Of a stretch of DNA of 17,041 nucleotides, positions 7,965-15,225 are shown piece after piece. The translations under genes were made by a program, and so were the position numbers. The notes beneath the pieces were generated by a model. It worked only from the letters and a program-made list of their open reading frames with translations, had not been told where the DNA came from and made no database searches. Every line of letters begins with the position of its first letter. Positions within the stretch are counted from its first letter, which is position 1. Source of the stretch: Methylococcaceae bacterium (lineage in GTDB: Bacteria; Pseudomonadota; Gammaproteobacteria; Methylococcales; Methylococcaceae); the NCBI GenBank assembly GCA_012026715.1, contig VEPB01000594.1, forward strand, positions 1-17,041, in the 5' to 3' direction.

Positions 7965-8807
7965 TCAGCCCCCGGGTTTCTGGTAGCCCAGCACCATATA
8001 GCGCAAGGCTCCCAGCCTGCTGGCCAGTTCGGTGAACAGGGTTTCGGCAGCGGCAGAAAATCCCGGCCGACCGAATTCGCCGGCCAGCCTTCTCAAAACG
8101 GAGTAAGTCGGCAGGGTGTTGACGGTGATGTCCTGTTCCACGCCGGTTTCGAAGCCCACTCGTTCTGCCAGGCGGCGGTAATCATCGCGGCTGTGGTCGA
8201 GTCGGCAGCGGCCATAAAACCCGACTCTGGCCGGCCAAAGTGACGCCAATCGCAGGATCGGCTTGAAGGCGGGATGCGGCAGGAAGTCAGACAGAGCCAG
8301 ACGGCCGCCGGGCTTCAGCACCCGCAATGCCTCCCGAAAGAAGGCTTCCCGGCTGCCGAAGTGGAAGATGCATTCCACCGCGATCACCGCATCCAGACTG
8401 GCGTTCCGAAACGGTCGCCGGCCGGCGTCCCCCTGCACCCAGCCCAGCGCGTTGCCGCGACGCGGCTGAAACTGACTGGCTGCGCGAACCAGTTGGCGGC
8501 GGTCGATGTTGAGTCCGCTGATGGTGACGTCGGCAAACCGGGCATTGAGGCTTGCCGCCGTGCCGCCGAACCCGCAGCCACAATCCAATAGGGTTGCTCC
8601 GTCGGCCACGCCGGCCGCTTCCCAGACCAGCCGGGACAAGGCTTCGGCGGCGACCGCAAAAGCATCGGCGGAGGTGTCTGCGGCCGCCGGCTCAGGCCAA
8701 TAGCCCCAGTGAACATGGCGGCCGAAGGTCTGTTCGAGGGCGGGATGTCCCTCCTCCAACAAGGCCAGCAACGCGTCGAAATAGGGCAGGCGAATCGGCA
8801 GGGACAT
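7965..8807 (-). CDS. Class I SAM-dependent methyltransferase
   Basis: A 280-residue cytoplasmic methyltransferase with a Rossmann-type SAM domain. Motif I is LLDCGCGFGGTAASL (from 73), an acidic-loop region reads GLNIDRRQL, motif II/III is DAVIAVECIFHFGSREAF, and a post-motif LKPGGRLALSDF follows. The N-terminal HVHWGYWPEP and the C-terminal region resemble small-molecule methyltransferases of the tocopherol/sarcosine-dimethylglycine type, so a natural-product or osmolyte substrate is possible, but the substrate cannot be read from sequence. ATG 8807 is supported by GGAG about eight bases upstream. It lies downstream of the EamA transporter gene on the same strand with a 93-base gap, so co-transcription is possible; a shared substrate is only speculation. 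Confidence 0.88.
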   Translation of the reverse strand: MSLPIRLPYFDALLALLEEGHPALEQTFGRHVHWGYWPEPAAADTSADAFAVAAEALSRLVWEAAGVADGATLLDCGCGFGGTAASLNARFADVTISGLNIDRRQLVRAASQFQPRRGNALGWVQGDAGRRPFRNASLDAVIAVECIFHFGSREAFFREALRVLKPGGRLALSDFLPHPAFKPILRLASLWPARVGFYGRCRLDHSRDDYRRLAERVGFETGVEQDITVNTLPTYSVLRRLAGEFGRPGFSAAAETLFTELASRLGALRYMVLGYQKPGG

Positions 8808-8875
8808 GGTATTGCTCCGGGCGGTTCAGCGCACGAAATGCGGTAACCCACACCATACACCGATGGCAGGGCCAG

Positions 8876-8910
8876 GTGTAGGTCGGACGTCGATCGGGCT
8901 TCAGCCCGAC
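8876..8910. repeat. REP-like short palindrome at the end of the EamA gene
   Basis: GTGTAGGTCGGAC is followed by TCGGGCT (8894-8900), a TC centre and AGCCCGA (8903-8909). From memory, GTAGGTCGGGCTTCAGCCCGAC-type units are dispersed in many proteobacterial genomes. Here the palindrome contributes the last codons and the TGA of the EamA-family gene. It has no T-run, so it is a poor intrinsic terminator on either strand. It occurs once in the window. Confidence 0.45.
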
Positions 8911-9800
8911 TGTCGTCTCGAACGCTTGACCGGGACGCTCTCGTGGACCAGGACGGCCAGCAGGATGCAGGCGGTTCCGGACAGCACCCGTGGCGTGAGA
9001 GGCTCGCCGTTGATCCAATGGCCCAGCAGCAGCGCACTCACCGGAGTCACCAAGGTGATGAGGGAGACCCGGGTTGCGGTGAGCCGGCTCAGGACGTAGT
9101 AGTACAAGGCAAACCCAATCGTCGTCGCCACCAGACCGAGATAGAGGATGCTGGCCAGCGCGGGCGCGGGGAGTTCCGGTGGCGGCCAGGTTCCGTCCAG
9201 CCAGTACCAGGTGGGCAGGTAAGCCGCGACAGAGACGATCAGCCCGCCTCCCAGCAGGGTCAGAGGCGGCAGACCGGAATCGACGCGCTTGACCCAGACT
9301 GCGCTGAGCGCCTGCAGAAAGGCCGCTGCCAGTACCCCGGCGATGCCCGCCAAGGCCTGGGGACTGTACTCCAGCGCCGATCCCGACATGACCGCGAGTC
9401 CGGCCAGACCGGCGCCGTAGGCGAACCATTGCCGCGGGGAGGACGATTGGCCCCGCAGCCACAGGCTGGACAGCAGCGCGGTCAAGACCGGGGTGAGGCC
9501 GAACACGACCGACATCCAGCCCGACGGTATCCACTGAGCCGCCCAATACGCCGCCAGCATGGCGCCGTAGATGTGGACGGCGACTGCCAGGTAGGCAGCC
9601 GGGGCAGGGCCCCGCCAGGGAATGGGGCGGCCGCTGAGAGCGAGAAAGCAGACGACCAATGCGCCACCGAGGGTCATGCGGGCGGTGACGCCCAGCAGAA
9701 AACCCGGGCCTTCTCCGCTCCACTTGATTGCGAGCGGGGTGGTGGACCAGATCGCGATCACGGTCAGATAGGCGGCGAGAACTTTCATGGGCGCAGGCAT
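8901..9800 (-). CDS. EamA-family (DMT) transporter
   Basis: Inner-membrane protein of the drug/metabolite transporter superfamily, about 299 residues, with two EamA repeats and roughly ten hydrophobic segments, beginning at KVLAAYLTVIAIWSTTPLAIKWS (split over residues 6-27) and ending with LSGTACILLAVLVHES. The pattern IWSTTPLAIKW near the N terminus and GFALYYYVLSRLTATRVSL in the second half is characteristic. Members export amino acids, nucleosides or other metabolites; the substrate here is unknown. Two starts are close: ATG 9800 (MPAPMKV) and ATG 9788 (MKVLAAY); neither has a clear ribosome site, and longer forms would run through a terminator. The C terminus ends inside a REP-like palindrome. 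Confidence 0.9.
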   Translation of the reverse strand: MPAPMKVLAAYLTVIAIWSTTPLAIKWSGEGPGFLLGVTARMTLGGALVVCFLALSGRPIPWRGPAPAAYLAVAVHIYGAMLAAYWAAQWIPSGWMSVVFGLTPVLTALLSSLWLRGQSSSPRQWFAYGAGLAGLAVMSGSALEYSPQALAGIAGVLAAAFLQALSAVWVKRVDSGLPPLTLLGGGLIVSVAAYLPTWYWLDGTWPPPELPAPALASILYLGLVATTIGFALYYYVLSRLTATRVSLITLVTPVSALLLGHWINGEPLTPRVLSGTACILLAVLVHESVPVKRSRRQSG

Positions 9801-9854
9801 CGGGTGGAGGGGCGGCCGTTGTAGCGCGGAGGGTGTACACAGGGAAAGCCGGAC

Positions 9855-9884
9855 AAAAAAAATCCCGGCCGAGTCGACCGGGAT
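9855..9884 (-). terminator. Intrinsic terminator after the small membrane-protein gene
   Basis: On the minus strand ATCCCGG (9884-9878) and CCGGGAT (9868-9862) form a 7-bp stem around a 9-base loop, followed directly by a run of eight T (9862-9855). It begins 30 bases after the stop of the 65-codon gene and lies before the EamA gene, so the two are probably separate transcripts. Confidence 0.8.
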
Positions 9885-9913
9885 GCACAGTATGCCGGCT
9901 TGCTCCGGCGGAA

Positions 9914-10111
9914 TCAGGTCTGTTTGCAGGGGACTTGGGCGCGTTTGCTCCAAACCGGCAAGTAGCGGCTGACGACTGCGATCCCCGCAGCAACCAGCGC
10001 GATCCACGGAAATTCCACGAGGGCCGTGGCGACCAGCAACAGCGCGACCAGTGCGACCGCCGTAAACAACAGCAAAAACGGCAATATCGTTATCAGGGTC
10101 AAAGCGTGCAT
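9914..10111 (-). CDS. Small two-helix membrane protein, unknown function
   Basis: A 65-residue protein starting MHALTLITILPFLLLFTAVA. It has a long hydrophobic segment (about 4-32) and a second one (about 34-49), then a basic, polar tail (RYLPVWSKRAQVPCKQT), so a hairpin in the inner membrane with a cytoplasmic tail is likely by the positive-inside rule. ATG 10111 follows GGAGG by six bases, a strong ribosome site that sets the start and supports real translation. It has its own terminator downstream and an AT-rich control region upstream (a TATGAT box on the minus strand at 10145-10140). I do not recognise the family; it is divergent from the phosphatase-like gene. Confidence 0.75.
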   Translation of the reverse strand: MHALTLITILPFLLLFTAVALVALLLVATALVEFPWIALVAAGIAVVSRYLPVWSKRAQVPCKQT

Positions 10112-10175
10112 ATCTACCTCCACATATCGCGTCGGTTTCATCATACTAAAAACCGCGTGATAGCGTCGGAAATGG

Positions 10176-10218
10176 ATTGTGTTTAATATAGAAACAATGT
10201 CAGTATATTTTACACAAT
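10176..10218. promoter_or_regulatory. AT-rich inverted repeat in divergent control region
   Basis: ATTGTGTTTAATAT (10176-10189) and ATATTTTACACAAT (10205-10218) are inverted copies matching at 12 of 14 positions, 15 bases apart; a further ACAC/GTGT pair (10212-10223) overlaps the right arm. The surrounding 10112-10297 interval is strikingly AT-rich for this genome and separates two divergent genes. A TATATT at 10204-10209 and a TTTACA at 10209-10214 could serve as promoter boxes. A dimeric repressor or activator site is plausible; the regulator is not known. Confidence 0.4.
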
Positions 10219-10297
10219 AGTGTCTCCATACTGTAACAATGCAGCGGGCGAGGCGGCTATTCGCCATGCAGGAGATTCAAGATTTACGTGGGGTGTT

Positions 10298-10738
10298 ATG
10301 AAAAGATCAGAGGTCTTGTTTCTTTGCACCGGCAATTACTATCGCAGCCGGTTCGCCGAACATGTGTTCAATCACCTGGCCGAGGACCGGCAAATGGACT
10401 GGCGTGCCTATTCCAGAGGGCTTGCCATCGAGTTGGTGGACTCCCGGGCCGGGCCCATCTCGCCCCATACGCGTGCCGGACTGGCCGAACGCGGCATTTC
10501 CCTGGGGAACGGGGTGAGGGGGCCTATCGCCTTGGCGGAAGACGATTTGGAGCGGGCGGATCACATCGTCGCCCTCAAGCGCCAGGAGCACTGGCCGCTG
10601 CTGAACCGCAGGTTTCCCCGCTGGGTGGACCGGGTGGAGTTTTGGCAGGTGGATGACGTCGATTGTGCCAGCCCGGTAAAGGCTCTGCCGCAAATCGAGA
10701 TCTTGGTGGTGGGATTGCTTGGCCGGTTGACGCGCTGA
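10298..10738 (+). CDS. Low-molecular-weight phosphatase-like protein
   Basis: A 146-residue protein of the low-molecular-weight protein-tyrosine-phosphatase/arsenate-reductase fold. The N-terminal strand and P-loop read VLFLCTGNYYRSR, giving Cys10-(X)5-Arg16, the catalytic signature. The classical loop is CxGNxCRSP; here the second cysteine is tyrosine and the proline after RS is replaced by arginine. The usual DPY acid motif near the C terminus is not visible; VDDVDCASP (about 122-130) may take that place. Substrate is unknown: phosphotyrosine, phosphoarginine or a small phosphoester are possible. ATG 10298 was preferred because homology begins there; a weak GGGGTG precedes it. It stands alone behind an AT-rich divergent region and converges with the 86-codon gene. 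Confidence 0.82.
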   Translation: MKRSEVLFLCTGNYYRSRFAEHVFNHLAEDRQMDWRAYSRGLAIELVDSRAGPISPHTRAGLAERGISLGNGVRGPIALAEDDLERADHIVALKRQEHWPLLNRRFPRWVDRVEFWQVDDVDCASPVKALPQIEILVVGLLGRLTR

Positions 10739-10741
10739 GTC

Positions 10742-10756
10742 GGCAGCCGTGCTGCC
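10742..10756. terminator. Short hairpin between convergent genes
   Basis: GGCAGC (10742-10747) and GCTGCC (10751-10756) flank a CGT loop in the 19 bases between two convergent stop codons. Its place suits a bidirectional terminator, but no T-run follows on either strand, so the call is weak. Confidence 0.3.
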
Positions 10757-10757
10757 T

Positions 10758-11018
10758 TCACTGCAGCAGCGGATGGTCCTTGGGCAGTTGATGGGAGACC
10801 CACAGAGCCAGCTTGTGGCGCATGGTCTGGCCGTTCTCCTGGTCGGCGGGCAGGGGGACGATGAGCTTGTCCCGGACCAGCAGCCGGTAGAGGCTTTCGA
10901 CCTTGTCCTTCGCCGAGTCGGTGGGCCGAAACTCCGAATAGCCCCGCAGTTTGGCGTAGTTCTCGCCGACTTCCACGGCTTTCTTCACCAGCTGGGCTTC
11001 GTTCTTGAGCTTGCTCAT
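10758..11018 (-). CDS. Hypothetical 86-residue protein downstream of ParA
   Basis: A soluble, charged protein beginning MSKLKNEAQLVKKAVEVGEN and ending in HQLPKDHPLLQ. It appears helical, rich in lysine, glutamate and leucine, with no membrane segment, no cysteine and no motif that I recognise. It starts 30 bases after the parA-like stop on the same strand, so the two genes very likely form one operon. Small, poorly conserved genes beside orphan ParA ATPases often encode the adaptor that links the ATPase to its cargo (as McdB does for McdA), which suggests a testable role, but this is inference from position only. It converges with the phosphatase-like gene. Confidence 0.75.
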   Translation of the reverse strand: MSKLKNEAQLVKKAVEVGENYAKLRGYSEFRPTDSAKDKVESLYRLLVRDKLIVPLPADQENGQTMRHKLALWVSHQLPKDHPLLQ

Positions 11019-11048
11019 GGGCGCCTTGCTCCCGGTGACCGGGGGATC

Positions 11049-11834
11049 TTACTGGCGGGGGCTGTGGAGCTCCTCGTGGAGGGCCAGGAATTCCTCCGTT
11101 AGCTTGTGGTCCGGCGCGAAATGGATCAGAGGCTTGGAGCCGCTGTGGGATTCGCGCACCTTGACTGACGGCGACAGCTTGGTCTGCAGCACCGGCAGGC
11201 CTTCGTCGGTGAGTTCGTTGACCAATTGCTGCGGCAGGTTGGCGCGGCCCTGGTACTGATTGACGATGATGCCTTCGATATTGAGGTCGGCGTTGTGGTC
11301 GGCCCTGATTTCGGCAACGGCTGCCAGCAGGGTATAGAGCGCCTCGCGGGAGAAGGCGTCGCAGTCGAAGGGAATCAGGCAGTGCTTGGCGGCGATCAGC
11401 GCCGAGCGGCTGTAGAAGTTCAGCACCGGCGGGGTGTCGATGTAGATGCGGTCGAAACCTTGGAGAGCGTCCAACGCCTCTTTCAGCTTGTAGATCTTGT
11501 AGCGGGATTCCAGCCGTCCCTGCAGCGGTTCCATCTCGGGGTGAGAGGGGATCACGTACAGGTTGGGGAAGGGTGTCTCGTGGATGACGCCGCTGAGTTC
11601 GCCCGAGGGGCTCTTGCCGAACAGGCTGACCGCCAGGCTCTCCTTGTAAAAATTGGCGATGGTCCGGTCGGGGTCGGTGACTTTCCTGCCCAGAAGATAA
11701 TGGGTGGAATTGCCCTGGATATCCAGGTCGATGACCAGGGTCTTCTTCTCGTCGATGGCACTGATGGCGGCTAGGTTACAGGTAATGGTGGATTTGCCGA
11801 CACCGCCTTTCTGATTGAAGATCACCCTGCGCAT
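11049..11834 (-). CDS. ParA/MinD-family ATPase, orphan
   Basis: A 261-residue ParA-type P-loop ATPase. The deviant Walker A motif KGGVGKST (residues 9-16, signature Lys9 and catalytic Lys14) lies almost at the N terminus, followed by the Walker A' motif VIDLDIQGNST (about 34-44) and a Walker B IYIDTPP. ParA proteins form dynamic gradients on DNA or membrane and position plasmids, chromosomes or protein complexes. There is no helix-turn-helix extension of plasmid ParA type, no parB gene beside it, and no amphipathic C-terminal MinD tail that I can see. The start at 11834 (MRRVIFNQKGG) follows GAGAGGG and fits the family. It is divergent from leuS and heads an operon with an 86-codon gene. Confidence 0.88.
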   Translation of the reverse strand: MRRVIFNQKGGVGKSTITCNLAAISAIDEKKTLVIDLDIQGNSTHYLLGRKVTDPDRTIANFYKESLAVSLFGKSPSGELSGVIHETPFPNLYVIPSHPEMEPLQGRLESRYKIYKLKEALDALQGFDRIYIDTPPVLNFYSRSALIAAKHCLIPFDCDAFSREALYTLLAAVAEIRADHNADLNIEGIIVNQYQGRANLPQQLVNELTDEGLPVLQTKLSPSVKVRESHSGSKPLIHFAPDHKLTEEFLALHEELHSPRQ

Positions 11835-11978
11835 GCTGCCCTCTCGGATCGAACCGATCTCATCGTCGTTTTGTAGTGTGCATGCCGGACAGCATGCCGA
11901 AGTTTCCCCGCGCTTTCGGAACAGACCGGGGCTGCTGTATTCTAACGCCTTTTTGACGGCCAGAACCAAAAGCTTCCG

Positions 11979-14705
11979 ATGGATGAAACCTACCACCCGC
12001 AACAGCTAGAACAAGAAGCCCAGCGCGCCTGGGAACAGAACCGGGTGTTCCGGGCAGCGGAGGACCCCACCCGCGAGAAATTCTATTGCCTGTCCATGTT
12101 CCCCTATCCCAGCGGCCGGCTGCACATGGGGCACGTGCGCAATTACACCATCGGCGACGTGATCAGCCGGTTCCAGCGCATGCAGGGCAAGAACGTGCTG
12201 CAGCCCATGGGCTGGGACGCCTTCGGCCTGCCCGCCGAAAACGCCGCCATGCAGAACAAGGTGGCGCCGGCGGCCTGGACCTATGCCAATGCCGATACCA
12301 TGCGGGGCCAGTTGAAGGCGCTGGGGCTGGCCATCGACTGGGAGCGCGAACAGGCCACCTGCAAGCCGGACTATTACCGCTGGGAGCAGTGGCTGTTCAC
12401 CCAATTGTTCGAGAAAGGACTGATCTATCAGAAGACCGCGCCGGTCAACTGGGATCCGGTGGACCATACGGTACTGGCCAACGAACAGGTGATCGACGGC
12501 CGTGGCTGGCGTTCCGGCGCGCTGGTGGAAAAGTGCGACATCCCCATGTACTTCATGCGCATCACCGCCTATGCCGAGGAATTGCTGGCGGAACTGGACC
12601 ACTTGCCGGGTTGGCCGGACCAGGTCAAGACCATGCAGCGCAACTGGATCGGCAAGAGCTACGGCTGCGAAGTGCATTTCCCCATCGAACCCCCTCTCCC
12701 TCTGGGAGAGGGTCGGGGTAAGGGCCAAGTCCTGAAGGTCTACACCACCCGCCCCGCCACCCTGATGGGCGCCACCTATGTCGCGGTGGCGGCGGAGCAT
12801 CCGTTGGCTCTGGAGGCGGCTCAGGGCAATCCGGAACTGACCGCCTTCATCGAGGAGTGCAAGCGCGGCGGCACCGCGGAAGCGGATCTGGCCACCATGG
12901 AAAAGAAGGGCATGCCCACCGGCCGTTTCGTGATCCACCCCCTGAACGGCGACAAACTGCCGGTGTGGGTCGCCAACTATGTGCTGTGGGGCTACGGCGA
13001 AGGCGCGGTGATGGCGGTGCCGGCCCATGATGAACGAGATTTCGCCTTCGCCCAGGCTTACCGCTTGCCGATCAAGCCGGTCATCGCACCTGCGGCGTGG
13101 AAGGACGTCAAGATCGTGGCTGACCGCATGTACGGGGCCGACCGCAGCCATAATCTGGACACTGGCGAAATGGAACGCCACCCCTGGCCGATTCTGGTGA
13201 ACGACAGCAACCACGACACCCTCGGCTGGGATCATTGGATCGAGCAGTTCGCCGAGCACGGTTTCTGCGTCAATTCCGGCAAATATGATGGCCTGGATTT
13301 CCAGCAGGCCTTCGATGCCATCGCCGCCGACCTGGAGGCTAAGAATTTGGGCCAGAAGCGCACCCAGTTCCGGTTGCGCGACTGGGGCATCTCGCGCCAG
13401 CGCTATTGGGGCTGCCCCATCCCCATCATCCACTGCCCGACCTGCGGCGACGTGCCGGTGCCGGCCGACCAGTTGCCGGTGGTGTTGCCGGAGGACGTGA
13501 CGATCGACGTCGGTTCCCCCCTCAAGAAGATGCCCGAATGGTCCCGCACCATCTGCCCCAAGTGCGGGGGCGCGGCGGAGCGGGAGACCGACACCATGGA
13601 CACCTTCTTCGAGTCGTCCTGGTATTACGCCCGCTACGCCTGCCCGGACCAGGCCGGCGCCATGCTGGACGAACGCGCCAAGTACTGGCTGCCGGTGGAC
13701 CAGTACATCGGCGGTATCGAGCACGCCATCCTGCACCTGCTGTATGCCCGCTTCTTCCACAAGCTGATGCGCGACGTGGGTCTGGTGGACTGCCACGAGC
13801 CCTTCACCAATCTGCTGACCCAAGGCATGGTGGTGGCCCCCACCTTCTACCGGGAGCAGGGCGGCAAGAAGCAGTATTTCAATCCGGAAGAAGTCGACGT
13901 GCAGAGCGACGACAAGGGCCGGCCCTTGGGGGCGACATTGAAGGCGGATGGCCAGGCGGTTCACGTCGGCGGCATCGAGAAGATGTCCAAGTCCAAGAAC
14001 AACGGGGTCGATCCGGAAGCGTTGGTGAACCGCTACGGCGCCGACACCGTGCGCTTGTTCACCATGTTTGCCGCGCCGCCGGAACAGTCGCTGGAATGGT
14101 CCGACAGCGGCGTCGAAGGCGCATTCCGCTTCCTCAAGCGGCTGTGGCGCCAGGTCCACGAGCATGTGCAGGCCGGCCCGGCGCCGGCCCTGGACAAGGC
14201 GGCCCTGGACGACCGCCAGAAGACCCTGCGCCGGCAGGTGCACGAGACCCTGCGCAAGGTCACCGACGACTTCGGCCGCCGGCTCACCTTCAACACCGCC
14301 ATCGCCGCCAACATGGAACTGCTCAACGCCCTGTCCCGCTTCGACGACGATAGCGCCCAGGGGCGGGCAGTGCGGCACGAGGCACTGAGCCTGGTGGCCC
14401 TCATGCTGTCGCCCATCATTCCCCACGTCAGCCACCGGCTGTGCCGCGAACTGGGTTGCAGCGACTTGGCGGCCAGCGCGCCGTGGCCCCGGGTGGACGA
14501 AGACGCCTTGCAGCGCAGCGAGATGGATCTGGTGGTGCAGGTCAACGGCAAGCTGCGCAGCAAGATTACGGTGAGCGCGGATGCCGCCAACGATGCGATC
14601 GAGGCGGCCGCCCTGGCCGATGAATCCGTGCAGCGATTCCTGGAAGGCAAGCCGGTGCGCAAGGTCATCGTGGTGCCCAACAAGCTGGTCAATGTGGTGG
14701 TTTAA
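11979..14705 (+). CDS. leuS: Leucyl-tRNA synthetase
   Basis: Charges tRNA-Leu with leucine; class Ia enzyme of 908 residues, somewhat longer than the 860 of E. coli. The HIGH motif is HMGH (49-52), KMSKS is at 668-672, and the CP1 editing domain contains MAVPAHDERD, whose Asp354 matches E. coli Asp345. At the start of the editing domain, residues 238-249 (PPLPLGEGRGKG) are encoded by a palindromic repeat-like segment, and the threonine-rich motif reads TTRPAT (256-261) where TTRPDT is expected. ATG 11979 opens with MDETYHPQQLEQEAQ, as in homologues; no strong ribosome site is seen. It is the first gene of leuS-lptE-holA; lptE starts five bases after its stop codon. Confidence 0.98.
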   Translation: MDETYHPQQLEQEAQRAWEQNRVFRAAEDPTREKFYCLSMFPYPSGRLHMGHVRNYTIGDVISRFQRMQGKNVLQPMGWDAFGLPAENAAMQNKVAPAAWTYANADTMRGQLKALGLAIDWEREQATCKPDYYRWEQWLFTQLFEKGLIYQKTAPVNWDPVDHTVLANEQVIDGRGWRSGALVEKCDIPMYFMRITAYAEELLAELDHLPGWPDQVKTMQRNWIGKSYGCEVHFPIEPPLPLGEGRGKGQVLKVYTTRPATLMGATYVAVAAEHPLALEAAQGNPELTAFIEECKRGGTAEADLATMEKKGMPTGRFVIHPLNGDKLPVWVANYVLWGYGEGAVMAVPAHDERDFAFAQAYRLPIKPVIAPAAWKDVKIVADRMYGADRSHNLDTGEMERHPWPILVNDSNHDTLGWDHWIEQFAEHGFCVNSGKYDGLDFQQAFDAIAADLEAKNLGQKRTQFRLRDWGISRQRYWGCPIPIIHCPTCGDVPVPADQLPVVLPEDVTIDVGSPLKKMPEWSRTICPKCGGAAERETDTMDTFFESSWYYARYACPDQAGAMLDERAKYWLPVDQYIGGIEHAILHLLYARFFHKLMRDVGLVDCHEPFTNLLTQGMVVAPTFYREQGGKKQYFNPEEVDVQSDDKGRPLGATLKADGQAVHVGGIEKMSKSKNNGVDPEALVNRYGADTVRLFTMFAAPPEQSLEWSDSGVEGAFRFLKRLWRQVHEHVQAGPAPALDKAALDDRQKTLRRQVHETLRKVTDDFGRRLTFNTAIAANMELLNALSRFDDDSAQGRAVRHEALSLVALMLSPIIPHVSHRLCRELGCSDLAASAPWPRVDEDALQRSEMDLVVQVNGKLRSKITVSADAANDAIEAAALADESVQRFLEGKPVRKVIVVPNKLVNVVV
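12691..12725. repeat. Palindromic repeat-like segment inside leuS
   Basis: CCCTCTCCC (12692-12700), a TCT loop and GGGAGAGGG (12704-12712) form a perfect 9-bp stem, followed by TCGGGGTAAGGGC. From memory, CTCTCCC-TCTGGGAGAGGG-TCGGGGTGAGGG units are dispersed between genes in many proteobacteria; the copy here stands inside leuS in frame and adds a Gly/Pro-rich stretch. E. coli LeuRS is about nine residues shorter at this point. Confidence 0.65.
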
Positions 14706-14709
14706 TCGA

Positions 14710-15225
14710 ATGTCGCCCTTTTCTCGATTGGTTGCGTTGGTTTTGACCGCCGGGATCATGCTCTCGGGTTGCGGATTCCATCTGCGCGGCAGCGGTCCCT
14801 TGCTGGCGGGCGACTGGGCCTTGGAAGGGCTGCCCGTGGGAGACGCGTTTGCCGGAGAGTTCGACCGTGCCCTGCTCGGAGCCGGTGGGCACAAGCCGGT
14901 TTCCGTCACCAAGGCCGATGGCGTGATTCACGTCTATCGGCTGCTCCGACTGCGCCGGCCCATCACCTTGGGCCGGTTCGGCCGAGCCAACGAGTTTGAC
15001 CTGGCCTTCCGCCTGGTCTATGACATCCGCGACGCCAAGGGCGAGACGATCTCGCCGCGGCAGGAAATCGAGTTGCACCGCGATTACTTCAACGACCAGT
15101 CGCAACCCATCGCCCAGGACGAGGAAGAACTGCAGATCCGTGCAGAAATGCTGAGGGAAATCGCCCAGACCCTGATCCGGCGGGTGACCTACATTCTCGA
15201 CGGCAAGCCCGCCGCCAAATCGTGA
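14710..15225 (+). CDS. lptE: LPS-assembly lipoprotein LptE
   Basis: Outer-membrane lipoprotein that plugs the LptD barrel and helps insert lipopolysaccharide in the outer leaflet. The 171-residue product has a lipoprotein signal peptide: MSPFSRLVALVLTAGIMLSG then Cys21 in an LSGC lipobox, followed directly by GFHLRGS, the hallmark start of mature LptE (GFHLRG). The middle contains LEGLPVGDAFAGEF and a C-terminal helix, REIAQTLIRRVTYIL. ATG 14710 lies five bases after the leuS stop; its ribosome site would be the GGTGG inside the leuS end. Its TGA overlaps the holA GTG. The position between leuS and holA is the conserved gammaproteobacterial arrangement and supports the assignment strongly. 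Confidence 0.95.
   Translation: MSPFSRLVALVLTAGIMLSGCGFHLRGSGPLLAGDWALEGLPVGDAFAGEFDRALLGAGGHKPVSVTKADGVIHVYRLLRLRRPITLGRFGRANEFDLAFRLVYDIRDAKGETISPRQEIELHRDYFNDQSQPIAQDEEELQIRAEMLREIAQTLIRRVTYILDGKPAAKS

Noticed and set aside
8692..9993. 433-codon minus-strand frame overlapping the EamA and methyltransferase genes
   Set aside because: Arg/Pro/Gly-rich out-of-frame translation; both overlapped genes have strong family motifs.
11835..11978. Possible leader, T-box or attenuator upstream of leuS
   Set aside because: I found no leucine-rich leader peptide, T-box sequence or terminator stem in the 144-base spacer.
12006..14912. 968-codon open frame on the minus strand opposite leuS
   Set aside because: It mirrors leuS codons in a GC-rich genome, its product has no recognisable domain and is rich in His, Gly and Val; leuS is certain on the other strand.
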